Part shown: piece by piece, positions 63,257 to 64,000 of the stretch
How positions within the stretch are numbered: position 1 is the stretch's first letter
Layout of the letters: each line of letters begins with the position of its first letter
Source of the DNA: Bacillus pumilus
GTDB lineage: Bacteria > Bacillota > Bacilli > Bacillales > Bacillaceae
DNA length: 64,000 nucleotides
Direction: 5' to 3'
Assembly (NCBI RefSeq): GCF_900186955.1
Contig: NZ_LT906438.1
Span: 2,232,001 to 2,296,000 of the forward strand
Position numbers and translations under genes: made by a program
Notes under the pieces: model-generated
Seen by the model: only the letters and a program-made list of their open reading frames with translations
The model's database searches: none
Told to the model about the DNA's origin: nothing

Positions 63257-63814
63257 TTATTGATTTACTTTTACCATTGATGGACGAATAACTCGGTCTT
63301 TGAGTTTATAGCCCTTTTGCAATTCTTCTACTACGATATTTGAATCGAAGTTTTCATCTTCAACTTGCATGACGGCTTGATGAAGGTTTGGATCGAACTC
63401 TTTGCCGACAGCTTCAATTGGTTCAACGCCTTCATTTTTCAACGCTTCTACCAGCTGGCGGTAAACCATCTGCATTCCTTCTAACAAACTTTTCGCCTGC
63501 TCATTGTCTGGATCAATTCCAAGCGCTCTTTCAAAGTTGTCAAGAGCTGGGAGAAGATCGCTGACAACATGTTGAGAACGATATTTTTGCACGGTCTCCA
63601 CTTCAGTTCGAGCACGGCGTTTATAATTTTCAAAATCTGCTTGAACACGCAGAATCTTGTTTTCTTTTTCATCTAGAAGCTGCTGCAATTCATCGATTTT
63701 CTCTTGGAAGGCAGACTGTTCATCATGCTTTGCTTCCTCAGTATCTGCTTGAACTGCTTCTTCTTGTGCTTCAACCTCTGCTTCTTGCTCAGGTGTCTGT
63801 TTTTCTTCTGACAT
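63257..63814 (-). CDS. grpE: Nucleotide exchange factor GrpE
   Basis: The protein has 185 residues. An acidic N-terminal tail is followed by a long coiled coil (about 45-110) and a C-terminal beta domain ([18 protein letters not shown]). It releases ADP from DnaK. The start [10 protein letters not shown] at 63814 follows GGGAGGTG. Confidence 0.96.
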   Translation of the reverse strand: MSEEKQTPEQEAEVEAQEEAVQADTEEAKHDEQSAFQEKIDELQQLLDEKENKILRVQADFENYKRRARTEVETVQKYRSQHVVSDLLPALDNFERALGIDPDNEQAKSLLEGMQMVYRQLVEALKNEGVEPIEAVGKEFDPNLHQAVMQVEDENFDSNIVVEELQKGYKLKDRVIRPSMVKVNQ

Positions 63815-63849
63815 TGTGTTCACCTCCCTCAAAAGATTCAAGAATACGA

Positions 63850-63864
63850 AGGGGCAGTGCCCCT
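63850..63864 (-). other. Small GC hairpin between hrcA and grpE
   Basis: AGGGGC-AGT-GCCCCT, a 6-bp stem with a 3-nt loop, without a T run. It is not a terminator. It may mark mRNA processing or end protection, since in B. subtilis the transcript is known to be processed in this region. Confidence 0.45.
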
Positions 63865-63878
63865 ATCTTTTTATCACC

Positions 63879-64000
63879 CTACTCATCATACAAATTGGAA
63901 AGTGCGTTTGACAAGTCTTTTGATACATGATGCAAAAGACTAACGACTCGCCCGTAATCCATGCGGGTTGGTCCGATGACGGCAATGGAGCCGAGTGATT
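63879..64000 (-). CDS. hrcA: Heat-inducible repressor HrcA, C-terminal end (runs off right edge)
   Basis: The last 39 residues, SLGSIAVIGPTRMDYGRVVS and on to LSNLYDE, are the conserved HrcA C-terminus. It is the repressor of the dnaK and groE operons acting at CIRCE. The N-terminus and the operon promoter lie outside the window. Confidence 0.95.
   Translation of the reverse strand, partial: SLGSIAVIGPTRMDYGRVVSLLHHVSKDLSNALSNLYDE

Noticed and set aside
63815..64000. CIRCE element for HrcA
   Set aside because: The hrcA promoter lies beyond the right edge. The hairpin at 63850-63864 is unrelated in sequence.

Overview
The window is a stretch of a low-GC Firmicute chromosome. Gene content and order follow the Bacillus subtilis region running from yqgT to hrcA almost gene for gene. 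Protein sequences are close to but distinct from B. subtilis, and a few genes are inserted or exchanged, so I infer a member of the Bacillus pumilus group (pumilus/safensis/altitudinis). The species was not tested. Nearly all genes are on the minus strand. Many use TTG or GTG starts with strong AAGGAGG-type ribosome binding sites.

Layout, left to right. 1-670: the start of an MFS transporter gene running off the edge, then a non-coding, strongly structured stretch in which an identical 22-nt terminator hairpin occurs twice about 196 nt apart around an inverted-repeat element. 666-8440: cell wall and metabolism genes (yqgT, yqgS, glcK, yqgQ, gluP, yqgO, an unrecognised 154-residue gene, yqgN, rpmG). 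8862-9706: the plus-strand pair yqzD-yqzC. 9750-14299: the phosphate transporter operon pstS-C-A-BA-BB under an array of Pho boxes. 14404-24637: pbpA, yqgE, sodA, yqgC, yqgB, a GNAT acetyltransferase, yqfZ, ispG, yqfX, yqfW and a ROK-family kinase. 24769-26856: a zinc ABC transporter (ATPase and permease) with zur as last gene, behind a Zur-box-like operator. 26947-34796: yqfU, yqfT, nfo, cshB, yqfQ, ispH, yqfO, trmK, cccA.

35100-38786 is the macromolecular synthesis operon (yqxD-dnaG-sigA). 39048-43958 holds yqfL, ccpN and glyQS with a T-box leader. 43955-55131 holds recO, yqzL, era, cdd, dgkA, ybeY, pgpH, phoH, yqfD, yqfC, then yqfB, floA and nfeD behind a sigma-W-type promoter. 55197-56978 holds yqeY, rpsU and yqeW. 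56985-64000 is the heat-shock operon hrcA(partial)-grpE-dnaK-dnaJ-prmA-rsmE-mtaB.

The groups combine replication and transcription core (DnaG, SigA), translation (GlyQS, Era, YbeY, RsmE, PrmA, TrmK, S21, L33), isoprenoid precursor synthesis (IspG, IspH), phosphate and zinc supply, envelope maintenance (PbpA, YqgS, DgkA, FloA/NfeD) and chaperones. No rRNA, tRNA, CRISPR array, prophage or intact insertion sequence was seen. The least explained items are the element at 448-667, the ispH leader, palindromes in two promoters, the membrane-anchored HTH-like YqzD with its partner YqzC, and the unrecognised gene at 7139-7603.
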